Positions 7,421-15,225 of a stretch of DNA of 39,957 nucleotides are shown here, piece by piece. The notes beneath the pieces are model-generated. The model saw only the letters and a list, made by a program, of their open reading frames with translations, ran no database searches and was not told the DNA's origin. Positions within the stretch are counted from its first letter, which is position 1; each line of letters starts with the position of its first letter. This DNA comes from JAKLDO01 sp035354435 (lineage in GTDB: Bacteria > UBP6 > UBA1177), in assembly GCA_035354435.1 (NCBI GenBank), contig DAOQAY010000003.1, positions 1-39,957 of the forward strand. Direction: 5' to 3'. The translations under genes and the position numbers were made by a program.

Positions 7421-9717
7421 TCAATCTGAAATGACCTTCTGAAGATTTCAATTTCCTTAATGGATACAACTACTTCATAAGTTCCGTTCGTGAGATTTCT
7501 GCTTTCCGGATCAAGTGGCAGAGATATTCCTTTCCAGCCGCCTTTTACATTGACTGCTTTTCTGAAAAGCTCTTTTCCCGCACTGTCATTAACTGAAAAT
7601 GCCATTTCAAAAGGTTCTGACTTTCTTGGCAGCCTGTCAAACACTGCTCTGATGTCAATTCTGTCAGACGGAGTAAAAACACTTTCGATGTTTAATCCGT
7701 TCTTGTCAAAATCTCTGCCGAAATAGAGATAATGAAAATTTATAGGCGGAAAGTACCCGTTCATTTTCTTTTTTTCTTCTTCTGTGAAAACTTTGAGCTT
7801 GTATATCCATCTGTCATTGCTCAGTTTCCATGGTAGGAATATTCTATCATTTGAATTAAGTTTATGGATTATATCGCTGTGAGGGTAGTTCCTGTCGGCC
7901 ATAAGAAAGAAATTCTCTTCACCGGGAAGAACGGAATTTACTTCTTCGACAACTCTGTTCACTGTTGTGCCCCAGTTCTTGTGTCCCCATACATTTATCA
8001 TGGAAAGATTAATGTCTGGACGACCTTTATCCGCTCTTTCGGCATATTGACGATAATAAAGCTGAATAGGGTAGAACATTCTTGAATCATCATCAATTAT
8101 TGTGGCATTCTGCGGAACCTTTTCAAACAGCAGATTAACAAAATCGTCCACATCATTGTAATTGTGTTTGTCAGGATTGTTGTTGTATTCCGAGCGGTTA
8201 TGTGAATTCAGGAATCTTTGATCGCTATATGGTCCGTAATCGAACCACCATGATGATGGATCAACACCCCATTTTCCGATATTTTCATAAAGATATACAG
8301 GTGAGAAAATGCTGAACAATCCTGCGGCAAAAAACACTCCGTAGAATATTTTTTTGTGTGCGGCAGAGAAATTATTTTTAATGATTTCCACAATATCGTC
8401 AAAAAAACAGGCCCCGCATACTGCAAAGATTATAAAGCACGGAAGCAGGAACTGAAACTGGTCCCATGTGTTATAGAACTGAAAGAAAAGCAGTGTTACA
8501 AAAAAAGGAACAATAATAATTGAGTAGAAAACTTTTGAAAAATTTCTCTTTAAAGGATTTTTGAGATGTCCAAGCCTTTGAAGAAAGACAAGCAGGATCA
8601 GTGAAATTACAGCATTAATAACGAAAAATCTTATTGAGAAATCATATCTGAACCAGCGTATTAAACTTCCGCCAAGCTGGAATATGGTTCCATTGTAGAA
8701 GAAAACCGCAAACATGACCGCAATTGATGCAGTGATTGCAAGTGCTGAATAAAACGACCATTTTTCGCTATTTGAAATGGTTGAAGAACTTTTAACAAGT
8801 CTGTGTACCGGATAACCGAATAAAAAATAGAGCAGTCCGGCAACAGTAAGAAAATAAAAAAATGACGGAACCTGAAGAAAATGATACCAGAACGATTGAT
8901 AAAAACCGGTCATGTTATCAAAGTTAAGCATTATGCTTTTGAATTCACCGCCAGATCCAGTGTTGAATGTTTTTGCAATGTTATATCCTCTGGCTGCGTA
9001 AGCTTTGAAAAAAACAATAAGATAAGGTAAAAGTCCAATCAGAAGGAAAATGGAAGATGCCAGAAAAACCATAAAAAAGAACGGCTTCCTGTTATCTTTG
9101 AACATTTTTCTGTAAACAGGCGGAGTAATTCCGTTTTTCTGAATATCAAAATAATTGAATATCAGAAAAAGATAACACGCACCGAACCACACGCCGTTCT
9201 GAACATGATTGAAAAATGAAAGTCCGGCCATGAAAAAAGCAAGATGTATCGGCCAGATCCGTTTACTTTGAGTATAGTCGACAAAACAGGTGATTATTAT
9301 AATGATCATGAAAACATGAATAATATAGTTTTCAGCCATAGTGGCATGCCACCAGATAGAGTGGGAGATCATAAAAACGAACGAACTTATCAGCGTGACA
9401 AAGTAGTTCAATTTCATTTTGTGAAGAAGAAAATAAAAAGCTATTGCAGAAGCCGCACCGAAAACGACAGTCATCAGGTTTGCCCTGTAAATGACAGTTC
9501 CGAAAGGCAGTTTGAGAAACAGATGTCCGATCAGCATTGCAAGATTGTGAAGATTGGGGTGGATGCCGAGTTCAAGTATATTCATCCTGTGAACCATTAA
9601 TGCCACATCTCCGAGTGCCATTTTTGTTCCCATTGTGAAAAAGTAGAACAATGGCGGAATAATGACAAACCAGTGCTTCAGAAACCGGTTCCAGGTCGCG
9701 GGCTGCTTTTTTTCCAT
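7417..9717 (-). CDS. DUF2723-type large membrane protein (protein O-mannosyltransferase-like)
   Basis: A 766-residue membrane protein. Residues 1-190 match the DUF2723/GT117-like plan: a first segment, a loop with GDVALMVHRMN, a histidine-containing turn (LGIHPNLHNL), a second helix with LFLKLPFG, and the later W-HATMAENYIIHVF segment, which parallels W-q-A-E-Y in the family. About ten more hydrophobic segments follow, to near residue 490, and then a roughly 270-residue exported domain ending in a beta-rich module. In typical DUF2723 proteins the first loop reads D-x-GE; here the Glu is not evident. It starts directly after the acyl carrier protein stop and overlaps the next glycosyltransferase gene. 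Presumed role: transfer of a lipid-linked sugar outside the inner membrane. Confidence 0.7.
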   Translation of the reverse strand: MEKKQPATWNRFLKHWFVIIPPLFYFFTMGTKMALGDVALMVHRMNILELGIHPNLHNLAMLIGHLFLKLPFGTVIYRANLMTVVFGAASAIAFYFLLHKMKLNYFVTLISSFVFMISHSIWWHATMAENYIIHVFMIIIIITCFVDYTQSKRIWPIHLAFFMAGLSFFNHVQNGVWFGACYLFLIFNYFDIQKNGITPPVYRKMFKDNRKPFFFMVFLASSIFLLIGLLPYLIVFFKAYAARGYNIAKTFNTGSGGEFKSIMLNFDNMTGFYQSFWYHFLQVPSFFYFLTVAGLLYFLFGYPVHRLVKSSSTISNSEKWSFYSALAITASIAVMFAVFFYNGTIFQLGGSLIRWFRYDFSIRFFVINAVISLILLVFLQRLGHLKNPLKRNFSKVFYSIIIVPFFVTLLFFQFYNTWDQFQFLLPCFIIFAVCGACFFDDIVEIIKNNFSAAHKKIFYGVFFAAGLFSIFSPVYLYENIGKWGVDPSSWWFDYGPYSDQRFLNSHNRSEYNNNPDKHNYNDVDDFVNLLFEKVPQNATIIDDDSRMFYPIQLYYRQYAERADKGRPDINLSMINVWGHKNWGTTVNRVVEEVNSVLPGEENFFLMADRNYPHSDIIHKLNSNDRIFLPWKLSNDRWIYKLKVFTEEEKKKMNGYFPPINFHYLYFGRDFDKNGLNIESVFTPSDRIDIRAVFDRLPRKSEPFEMAFSVNDSAGKELFRKAVNVKGGWKGISLPLDPESRNLTNGTYEVVVSIKEIEIFRRSFQIE

Positions 9718-9972
9718 TTATTTTTTTCCTTCAGTTATGAATTCTGCCATTGATCTTATTGAATGAAGAGCTTTTTTTCCTGTTGCGCTGTCTTTTATCT
9801 TCAATCCGTATTCTCTTTCAAGAAGAACAATAAGTGAAAGTGCATCTATTGAATCAAGTCCGAGACCTTCACCGAAAAGCGGTGCATCTGTTTCAATTTC
9901 AGAAGCAGTCATGTCTTCGAGATTGAGTTCTTTGATGATCTGACCTTTCAAAGTCTGAATAAGCTGTTCCAT
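9718..9972 (-). CDS. Acyl carrier protein
   Basis: An 84-residue carrier protein that would hold acyl intermediates on a 4'-phosphopantetheine arm. The attachment site is Ser41 in GLGLDSIDAL, and the rest is the usual acidic four-helix carrier fold. I place the start at the ATG at 9970-9972 because AAGGAG lies seven bases upstream. An in-frame start further upstream (10014) would lack such a site and would overlap the preceding gene. It sits between a ketosynthase pair and membrane glycosyltransferases, so it is a dedicated carrier for the locus rather than the fatty-acid-synthesis ACP, which normally lies beside fabF/fabD. Confidence 0.92.
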   Translation of the reverse strand: MEQLIQTLKGQIIKELNLEDMTASEIETDAPLFGEGLGLDSIDALSLIVLLEREYGLKIKDSATGKKALHSIRSMAEFITEGKK

Positions 9973-9982
9973 TTTTTTCTCC

Positions 9983-10591
9983 TTATCTGTTGTTATATAG
10001 CCGTTCAAGTTCAAAATTCAGTGAATTATTGCCGGAATATTCCGATTTTTCAAGGAAAACCGCAAAGGCTTCAAAATTATCCCCGTTTTCGTATTCAACA
10101 AATCCCGTCAGACAGTTTTCAAAGATCATAGAATCAAGACAGTTTTCAAAAGCCGTTCCTGAAAAACCATTGCTTGAAATAAACAAGGTTTCTCCTTTGA
10201 TATTTTTTCTGATTGATATTTCTCCGATCATGACATTGGGTAGTGTGTAGATAAAAAGGGCAGGATTGGGGAAATAGTTCTGATCAGTAATAGTGGCGGA
10301 ATACTTTATATCATCATCAATTGTAGAATGTCTGTTTGAAAGAAGAATGGCCGTTTTTGTTTCACTTATTGCAATTCCAGAATCATGTGTCAGAAATTCG
10401 AATGCGAGAAATGCCAGTTTTGACAGCATATCCATTTTATAGAATTTAGGATAATCAATTCCGAGAGACTGAAATATTTCTTTGAACTGCTTCGAAGTTC
10501 CGGGCTGTTCGACAGTTTTTAAAACGACTTTTCCATCAACAGTTACAGTATCGTTTCTGATCGAACAATATTTAATTATTTTGTGCTGCAT
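9983..10591 (-). CDS. Ketoacyl-synthase N-terminal-like protein (chain-length-factor-like partner)
   Basis: A 202-residue soluble protein. The middle contains TAILLSNRHSTIDDD and the stretch NPALFIYTLPNVMIGEISIR, a pattern I recognise from the short beta-ketoacyl synthase N-terminal domain proteins (Pfam Ketoacyl-synt_2 type) of flexirubin and aryl-polyene loci. The nucleophile position of a real ketosynthase is not present; the strand continues as LFISSNGFSG, with Ser in place of Cys. It is therefore probably a catalytically inactive partner that pairs with the complete ketosynthase encoded just upstream, as chain-length factors do. It overlaps that gene by 20 bases and is followed after ten bases by the carrier protein. 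Family call moderately sure; pairing is inferred. Confidence 0.65.
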   Translation of the reverse strand: MQHKIIKYCSIRNDTVTVDGKVVLKTVEQPGTSKQFKEIFQSLGIDYPKFYKMDMLSKLAFLAFEFLTHDSGIAISETKTAILLSNRHSTIDDDIKYSATITDQNYFPNPALFIYTLPNVMIGEISIRKNIKGETLFISSNGFSGTAFENCLDSMIFENCLTGFVEYENGDNFEAFAVFLEKSEYSGNNSLNFELERLYNNR

Positions 10592-11651
10592 TGCTTTTTA
10601 CCAGTAATATTGATGCGTTACATCCGCCAAAACCGGATGCGGTTTTCAGGCAGCTTTTTATGTCAAAGCTCAGATTTTTTTTTGTCACATTGATGTTTTT
10701 TGAAACTCCTGGAGTATCAAACCCCAATGTTTTCAATATAATATTGTTTTTTAAAGATTCTGAAGAAATTATACATTCAGCAATTCCGGCAGCTCCGAGA
10801 GTGTGACCGATAAAACCTTTCAGACTGTTCACCGGCACATTATTGAGTTCTGATCTGTCAAAAGCTATCGATTCCATTTCATCATTGAAAACAGTTGCAG
10901 TCCCATGTGCATTTATAAAACTAGGTAAGCTTTTAGAATTATTCAGCGTTCTTAATATGGATAGATGTAGGCCTTCAGCAGTTCTTGATGGACCTGAAAT
11001 GTGATTTGCATCACTGTTAAAAGCTCCGTTAAGGCATTCCACGACACTTGTTCCTGAACATTTTGAAATATCACTTGTCAATATCACAGTTGCGGCACAC
11101 TCACCGAGATTTATTCCATTTCTTGTACTGTCAAAAGGCCGGCAGTTGCTGTCGCCGATGGCTTTGAGTGATTGAAAACCGCTCACTATAAAATCTGTCA
11201 GGATATCGGCACCAGTTACCACAACATGGTCATATTGTCCATTCTTTATCATCCTTTCACCGATAGTTATTGCAAGAAGTCCCGAAATGCAGGCATTCGA
11301 AATCACTAAAGGTTTATTGATAAAGCCGAATTTTGAGGCAATGTTTTCTGCGGTGATATTCAAAGGGATTCCGATATTTCCTTTTGTTGTTGAGAGTATG
11401 AACAGAGTTTTAGGGTCAGCAGGAGAAATATCTGTTCCAGACAAAGTTTCACGGATTGACATTTCACAAATTGTTTCAAACTTATTGTCAAAATGATCTT
11501 CAAAAACAGAAAGATATGCAGGAACTTTGCAGATATTGCGGTCTGTTACAAGTTTCACGCTGCTTATTCCTGAAGCCATTTTGTCAAAATTTCCTTTTGT
11601 GGTAAGACCAAGAGGTGAAGTTATATTGTCCGAAACAATAAATGCGTTCAT
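10572..11651 (-). CDS. Beta-ketoacyl-ACP synthase (FabF-like)
   Basis: Condensing enzyme that joins an acyl group to malonyl-ACP with loss of CO2. At 359 residues it is somewhat shorter than FabF (about 410). The catalytic set is complete: nucleophile Cys121 in SNACISG, His249 in NAHGTATVFND, Lys278, and His283 in KGFIGHTLGAAG, with a glycine-rich FGGCNAS near the C-terminus. It lies two bases after the thioesterase gene and overlaps the ketosynthase-like partner gene. With a dedicated carrier protein, dehydratase-like and thioesterase-like proteins, it points to a small polyene- or specialised-acyl pathway rather than bulk fatty-acid synthesis. Confidence 0.9.
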   Translation of the reverse strand: MNAFIVSDNITSPLGLTTKGNFDKMASGISSVKLVTDRNICKVPAYLSVFEDHFDNKFETICEMSIRETLSGTDISPADPKTLFILSTTKGNIGIPLNITAENIASKFGFINKPLVISNACISGLLAITIGERMIKNGQYDHVVVTGADILTDFIVSGFQSLKAIGDSNCRPFDSTRNGINLGECAATVILTSDISKCSGTSVVECLNGAFNSDANHISGPSRTAEGLHLSILRTLNNSKSLPSFINAHGTATVFNDEMESIAFDRSELNNVPVNSLKGFIGHTLGAAGIAECIISSESLKNNIILKTLGFDTPGVSKNINVTKKNLSFDIKSCLKTASGFGGCNASILLVKSNAAQNN

Positions 11652-11653
11652 AT

Positions 11654-12091
11654 TTAAAGTCCGTTGATTTTTTTCCAGTTCTCAAAAAACGGGGGAACGG
11701 TAAGCTGGAGTTCTTTAGTTGCAGCATCCACAAAGACCTGTTCAGAAAATGCGGTGGTAAGGATTCTGCCGGTCTTGACACAACTTATCTCATATTCAAA
11801 TCTGATCTTAGCGGCAGGAGAATTGATGAAAAATGTTTTTATCAGAGCTTCCATTTCATAAAGAAGAGGGGATTTGTATTCAATGTTCAGTTTTACAACC
11901 GGTGTTACAAAGCCGGCTTTATAGACTGTCATATATTCAAGTCCGTACTTAGTTCCGAAATCCTCCCGTCCATCTTCAAGATACTTTACATAACTGCCGT
12001 GCCACGCTATTGCCATCGAATCAACTTCACTGAATCTGGCTTTTACTGGTGTTATGGATATCAGCTCAATTTTATTCACAATATTCCTCAT
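11654..12091 (-). CDS. Hotdog-fold acyl-CoA/acyl-ACP thioesterase (YbgC/4HBT type)
   Basis: Hydrolyses thioesters of CoA or ACP. Its 145 residues form a single hotdog domain with the 4-hydroxybenzoyl-CoA thioesterase motif: RFSEVDSMAIAWHGSYVKYLEDGRE (written in pieces: RFSEVDSM at 19-26, AWHGSYVKYLED at 29-40). Asp24 and His31 fill the usual active-site positions. The ATG overlaps the dehydratase stop by four bases (12088-12091). In flexirubin-type loci a thioesterase of this kind releases or edits the finished acyl chain, which would fit here. A general housekeeping role is the alternative. Confidence 0.85.
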   Translation of the reverse strand: MRNIVNKIELISITPVKARFSEVDSMAIAWHGSYVKYLEDGREDFGTKYGLEYMTVYKAGFVTPVVKLNIEYKSPLLYEMEALIKTFFINSPAAKIRFEYEISCVKTGRILTTAFSEQVFVDAATKELQLTVPPFFENWKKINGL

Positions 12092-12495
12092 TCAACAATA
12101 AATATTTTCATGCCGCATTCTGCACAAAGTTCACCGTTCACTGTGATTTTGCAGCCTGCGATAGATACATTCATCACTTTGTTAAGTATTATGACTTCGG
12201 TAAACAGTTTTTCTCCGGCTTCCGGGAGGAAATGAATCTTGAATTTATCGACAGAACCTATGAAACCGATGGGTACCGGAAGACCTTGCGAAACAAAGTG
12301 ATGTCCGGCACCTGCGGCAGCGCTCTGAGCAATATTTTCAATCAGTCCAGCTTCAAGCAGTTTTCCGTCTTTGCAGAGGAAGTGTGACTTGTCAAAAGAA
12401 AATTCTGTAACAGTTAGATTGCCGGTACATTCAATTATATTGTCAACCAGCACGAAAGGCGAACGCTGAGGAATAAGTTCGATTGAAGGTATCAT
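12088..12495 (-). CDS. FabZ/ApeP-like 3-hydroxyacyl-ACP dehydratase
   Basis: A 135-residue hotdog protein likely to remove water from 3-hydroxyacyl-ACP. It begins like FabZ (LIPQRSPFVLVDNII) and keeps the catalytic His38 in SHFL and Glu53 in GLIENIAQSAA. The usual HFPG-P-PG loop is altered to HFLCKDGKLLEAG. That divergence is typical of the dehydratases of aryl-polyene and flexirubin loci rather than of fatty-acid FabZ. An AAGGTGG site precedes the ATG. It is the first gene of the seven-gene minus-strand operon and is served by the promoter at 12520-12548. Confidence 0.8.
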   Translation of the reverse strand: MIPSIELIPQRSPFVLVDNIIECTGNLTVTEFSFDKSHFLCKDGKLLEAGLIENIAQSAAAGAGHHFVSQGLPVPIGFIGSVDKFKIHFLPEAGEKLFTEVIILNKVMNVSIAGCKITVNGELCAECGMKIFIVE

Positions 12496-12519
12496 TTTCC
12501 ACCTTAAAAAATACGCAAC

Positions 12520-12548
12520 AATATAATATACAAAACTGAGTTTCGCAA
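12520..12548 (-). promoter_or_regulatory. Probable promoter of the ketosynthase/glycosyltransferase operon
   Basis: On the minus strand TTGCGA (12543-12548) and TATATT (12520-12525) are 17 bases apart and end about 25 bases before the dehydratase ATG. The -10 matches five of six and the -35 four of six. It shares the intergenic gap with a plus-strand promoter. Confidence 0.4.
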
Positions 12549-12553
12549 CTTTG

Positions 12554-12581
12554 TTGACATCTTAATTTATAAGGTAATAAT
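12554..12581 (+). promoter_or_regulatory. Probable promoter of the secreted-protein gene
   Basis: A perfect TTGACA at 12554-12559 is followed after 16 bases by AATAAT (12576-12581, five of six), about 30 bases before the chosen ATG. Confidence 0.5.
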
Positions 12582-12611
12582 CACAACTGTACTGATCGTG
12601 TGGAGTATTTT

Positions 12612-13388
12612 ATGAAAAAATCTTTGATGGTGTTTATTTTAGCTGTTTCTTTTCCTTTCTTAAGTGTGTCGGCAAAGGATTCATGGTCGTCACAGAAAAC
12701 TGACGGAATTGCAAGTGTATGCTATCAAAATTCTTCAATGATGTACTGTGCTTACACTGAGAACAAAAAAGGAGGCGAGACGGATCTTAAAAACTACCTT
12801 TCTGTTTTTCTTCAGTTCGGCGGTTATGATGTGACACTTTCTGAAATGGTTCTACAGCCGGGTATCGTGAGATTGATTAAAGGTTCAAGACCTGAACAGT
12901 ATGACAGGGTGCTTCGCGGAGTTTTTGATTATCTTCTCAGAGAGAAAAAAAGATTTGCGATATCAATCTCAAGCGGTTCTGATCTGACGGGTCAAACTAA
13001 GTTTTCTGAAACAGATCTTGTTGACATCATTGAAGCTGTCAGCTGGCCTAAATACATAGATTCGGCAATAGATTCAATAACATGCACAGAGGATTCGAAG
13101 ATAACCCTTAACCTGAAAATGACCAATTCCATGAAAAAGCCGTTTCTGTTTTTTGCTGATGAATCGGAAGTGAGAGTTCTTGGCGGAAGAGGCGATATTC
13201 TTTCAGTCGGATCAATTGCGCCGGAACACAGGAAAATTGAAATTAAAGCAGGTGAGACGGCAGATTACAGCATCAGTATTATTTTCACTGGAGAGATGGA
13301 CAAAGCCACAAGATACGCCATCGTTCCTTTTATAAAAAATATCCGGATCTCAAAAGACGAAAGCTTTGTTCTTTGCAAACAACCGTAG
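12612..13388 (+). CDS. Secreted protein of unknown function
   Basis: I do not recognise this family. The start is taken as the ATG at 12612 because GGAG sits six bases upstream; a GTG four codons earlier overlaps that ribosome site. The 258-residue product begins MKKSLMVFILAVSFPFL and has a cleavable-looking signal peptide ending near VSA-KD. The mature part is mixed alpha/beta. From about residue 155 it turns into beta strands (KITLNLKMTN, ETADYSISIIF) that read like an Ig-like domain, as in outer-surface or DUF-type periplasmic proteins. It stands alone with its own promoter and abuts the convergent nadD gene with no intergenic space. No catalytic motif is evident. Confidence 0.75.
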   Translation: MKKSLMVFILAVSFPFLSVSAKDSWSSQKTDGIASVCYQNSSMMYCAYTENKKGGETDLKNYLSVFLQFGGYDVTLSEMVLQPGIVRLIKGSRPEQYDRVLRGVFDYLLREKKRFAISISSGSDLTGQTKFSETDLVDIIEAVSWPKYIDSAIDSITCTEDSKITLNLKMTNSMKKPFLFFADESEVRVLGGRGDILSVGSIAPEHRKIEIKAGETADYSISIIFTGEMDKATRYAIVPFIKNIRISKDESFVLCKQP

Positions 13389-13940
13389 TTATCTGTAAAG
13401 CCCTGATTCTTTTATATATTCCATGATGCCGTCGGGAAGAAGAGGGGAGGGGTCAAGACCTTTTCGGATCATTTCTTTTATAACAGTGCTTGAGATGCCG
13501 GGGAGCGAAAATCCGTCTTTGAGGTCGCTGCCCCGTCCGATGATGATTATGCTTTCGCAAAGTTTTTCCAGTTTTTCAAAATTGTGCCACTTTTCTTTCA
13601 ATTTCCAGTTGTCTGCACCGATAACAAGATAGAATCTGGAATCGGGATGTTTCTTTTTCAGATGTTTTATAAGATCAACTGTGTATCCTGTGCCGTCTGC
13701 GATCTCAGTTTCCGCTTTTGAAATTTTCACTTTATTTTTTGACCACGGACGGATCATTATCTCACACATTCTAACACGATGCTCAAAATCACTGCTTTCA
13801 TATCCGAAAGGGTGAATAACGCTAGGAACTATCCATACTTCATCCATTTTGTATTTTTCAAGCGCAAGAAAAACTGTCAACTGGTGTCCGAGATGAGGCG
13901 GATCGAACTTTCCGCCGAAAACTGCAATCTTTTTTGGCAT
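13389..13940 (-). CDS. nadD: Nicotinate-nucleotide adenylyltransferase
   Basis: Adenylates nicotinate mononucleotide to deamido-NAD in NAD synthesis. The nucleotidyltransferase motif GGKFDPPHLGHQ (9-20) supplies His16 and His19, and the C-terminal signature ISSTVIKEMIR is at 149-159. The length of 183 residues is at the short end for NadD. Its ATG overlaps the nadE stop by one base, placing the last two steps of NAD synthesis side by side. It is the last gene of the long minus-strand operon. Confidence 0.95.
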   Translation of the reverse strand: MPKKIAVFGGKFDPPHLGHQLTVFLALEKYKMDEVWIVPSVIHPFGYESSDFEHRVRMCEIMIRPWSKNKVKISKAETEIADGTGYTVDLIKHLKKKHPDSRFYLVIGADNWKLKEKWHNFEKLEKLCESIIIIGRGSDLKDGFSLPGISSTVIKEMIRKGLDPSPLLPDGIMEYIKESGLYR

Positions 13941-14734
13941 TAATACAGCTCAAGTTTTGCAATGATAGGAATTTTTGTCTTGTACTGCATTGAAGGCACC
14001 CGTTTAAAGACAAATTCAACAAGTTCTTTGTTGCAACCTTTTGCAATAACAGCATTTTTATCCATTTTCAGATCATAAAGTGCATAAAGCACGGGATCCA
14101 TGTTTCTGTATTCAAAACCAAGTTCAGACTCATCAGTCTGCCCTTCGAAAAGATCTGCAGAAGGAGCTTTTCTGATGACAGCTTCAGGCAGTTCAAGATG
14201 TTCTGCAAGCTGAAAAAGATGTGTTTTGTAGATACTTCCGATCGGATTTATTGCGTTTGCACCATCCCCGAAAAGTGTAAAATATCCAAGAAGTATCTCG
14301 CTTTTGTTTCCGGTTCCGAAAACGATAGCGTCATGTGCGGTCGAAAAGTCGAAAAGGGTTATCATCCGTACCCTTGCCATGATATTTCCAAGTCTGATAG
14401 CTTTGAGATGTTCAGTATCGGTCATATTGTGTTTCGCAATTACATCGACTGCGTTTGTTATTTCAATGATTTTGTGCTTGATGCCGGTAAATTCGACCAT
14501 TTTCATCGCATCATTAAAAGATGATCTGTTCGAAGTACGGTATGGCATCAGTATTCCTGTAACATTTTCAGGTCCGAGAGCTTTGGAGGCAAGAAACGAA
14601 ACAATGGCGGAATCAAGCCCGCCCGATAACCCGAGCACCGCTTTTTTCATTCCGGTTTTTTCCATTTCAATACGAATAAACTCAATAAGTTCCGAGTAAA
14701 CTTTGTCATAATTCATCAAAGGAAGATCTGTCAT
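13940..14734 (-). CDS. nadE: NAD synthetase (ammonia-type)
   Basis: Converts deamido-NAD to NAD using ATP and ammonia. The PP-loop SGGLDSA is at residues 37-43, and downstream family motifs include GTGNKSE and the FGDGANAINPIGSIYKT stretch; SADLFEGQTDE supplies the loop over the active site. At 264 residues it lacks the glutaminase domain, so it should use free ammonia. The start overlaps the preceding gene by ATGA and has AGAGG eight bases upstream. Coupled to nadD. Confidence 0.95.
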   Translation of the reverse strand: MTDLPLMNYDKVYSELIEFIRIEMEKTGMKKAVLGLSGGLDSAIVSFLASKALGPENVTGILMPYRTSNRSSFNDAMKMVEFTGIKHKIIEITNAVDVIAKHNMTDTEHLKAIRLGNIMARVRMITLFDFSTAHDAIVFGTGNKSEILLGYFTLFGDGANAINPIGSIYKTHLFQLAEHLELPEAVIRKAPSADLFEGQTDESELGFEYRNMDPVLYALYDLKMDKNAVIAKGCNKELVEFVFKRVPSMQYKTKIPIIAKLELY

Positions 14735-15225
14735 TTTAAAAACCTCTTTTTTGAAAGCTGTTTAATAAGTGATTCTCTTAATCTTTTTGAATACGGGAAA
14801 CAGTCATAAAGAACCTGCTCATGTTCATCATGATCACCGAAACCTGAAACCGAAAGGTATTCATTTTCAAGCCGGAAAATATCTTCGACAGATATTTCAT
14901 TATCAAGCGCCTCACGGCATTTCTCAATAAAAACGGACTCTCTGGGTTCAGAAGCAGTAAATGATGAAACAAGATTTGAAAGCCACGATGCGGCAATAAG
15001 GTTTCCAGGGTTTTTTTTCAATGGCGGGATGTCTGAGAATGAATGAAAGTCTGCGAGAAAATATGAATTATTTCGTTTTTCGACGGTTATTTCACATTTT
15101 TCAAAGAGTGAAAATACTTCCGACCTTGAAAAAAAACTGAATGCAGCAGGGTGTGTTGATATAGAATACCAGAAGCCTTTGCCGTTGGTTCTTTTTGAAA
15201 TTATAGTTCCCGAGAAAACTTCCAT
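14731..15225 (-). CDS. Short protein, possibly RecO-like
   Basis: A 164-residue soluble protein. The N-terminus (GTIISKRTNGKGFWYSISTH) could be the small OB-like domain of RecO. The following helices (NLIAASWLSNLVSSFTASEP, then EDIFRLENEYLSVSGFG) resemble the RecO helical domain with its typical lineage of alternating hydrophobic residues and F-e-l-L--G. RecO normally has about 240 residues and a four-cysteine zinc site; here no such site exists and the length is reduced. If real, it would be a divergent mediator loading RecA at gaps. Its ATG overlaps the stop of the TPR lipoprotein gene by one base, and its stop overlaps nadE. Assignment tentative; otherwise unknown. Confidence 0.35.
   Translation of the reverse strand: MEVFSGTIISKRTNGKGFWYSISTHPAAFSFFSRSEVFSLFEKCEITVEKRNNSYFLADFHSFSDIPPLKKNPGNLIAASWLSNLVSSFTASEPRESVFIEKCREALDNEISVEDIFRLENEYLSVSGFGDHDEHEQVLYDCFPYSKRLRESLIKQLSKKRFLK

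Noticed and set aside
10012..10014. Upstream in-frame start for the acyl carrier protein.
   Set aside because: It would overlap the ketosynthase-like gene and lacks a ribosome site, while the ATG at 9970-9972 has AAGGAG at proper distance.
11642..12235. 197-codon plus-strand frame opposite the thioesterase and dehydratase genes.
   Set aside because: It lies entirely antisense to two recognisable hotdog enzymes and shows no own family signature or promoter.
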